Positions 35,929-36,000 of a stretch of DNA of 36,000 nucleotides are shown here, piece by piece. The stretch is from Prorocentrum cordatum. Lineage: Eukaryota; Sar; Dinophyceae; Prorocentrales; Prorocentraceae. The stretch covers positions 1-36,000 of the forward strand of contig CAUYUJ010022048.1 in assembly GCA_963575745.1 (NCBI GenBank), given 5' to 3'. Made by a program: the position numbers and the translations under genes. The notes under the pieces are model-generated. The model searched no databases, was not told where the DNA came from, and was given only the letters and a program-made list of their open reading frames with translations. Position 1 is the stretch's first letter. Every line of letters starts with the position of its first letter.

Positions 35929-36000
35929 GTGCGAAAGGCACAGTACGAGGATGGGAAGAGGAGGGGAGGGATGAAGAGGTGGATGAGCAGCAGAGGGAGA

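Noticed and set aside
1-36000. tRNA, rRNA or other classical RNA genes
   Set aside because: I looked for tRNA arm motifs and conserved rRNA strings and recognised none; a dedicated covariance-model search was not possible here.

Overview
The window looks like nuclear DNA of a dinoflagellate. The evidence is: (i) a decayed non-LTR retrotransposon on the minus strand whose protein pieces follow the order of the large LINE family that is abundant in dinoflagellate genomes (zinc-ribbon/coiled-coil, EEP endonuclease, reverse transcriptase, RNase H, Cys/His tail); (ii) a frameshifted member of a multicopy transposase-like family that I associate with dinoflagellates; (iii) a 21-base near match to the dinoflagellate spliced leader; (iv) short coding-like exons, some with AG|G acceptors, scattered in very repeat-rich DNA. 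These family assignments come from recall, not from a search. The species cannot be named; the high GC is compatible with a Prorocentrum-like genome, but that is a guess. Nothing suggests a bacterial or viral genome.

Layout. 1-5.2 kb: plus-strand exon-like pieces, one long low-complexity ORF (2146-3396), purine-rich microsatellites and a dispersed dyad repeat family that includes a 72-bp perfect palindrome at 4100-4171. 5.2-8.4 kb: microsatellites and a ~1-kb array of a 10-bp unit (6456-7421). 8.4-11.03 kb: the best candidate for a live host gene, on the plus strand, as about nine short exon-like blocks between MAPKKEPKK (8416) and KIKKA-stop (11028). 11-14 kb: the transposase-like pseudogene (12005-13926). 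14-18 kb: tandem repeats, a bulged inverted repeat and small hairpins. 18.0-20.8 kb: a spliced-leader relict followed by ~28 copies of a 90-bp minisatellite. 20.8-23.7 kb: mostly unassigned. 23.7-29.65 kb: the decayed LINE. 29.7-36 kb: microsatellites, several minisatellites (an 83-bp unit at two loci, a 53-bp unit, a CTTGG-rich degenerate unit) and two or three exon-like islands.

Only a small fraction of the window is convincingly protein-coding, and both recognisable mobile-element genes are broken. Most long open frames are by-products of GC-rich repeats whose unit length is a multiple of three, or of (GGA)n/(GAT)n/(GT)n tracts that contain no stop codons. The genes form no operon-like system. 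The most informative signals are the LINE, the spliced-leader relict beside the 90-bp array, the dyad repeat family and the multi-exon gene at 8.4-11 kb.
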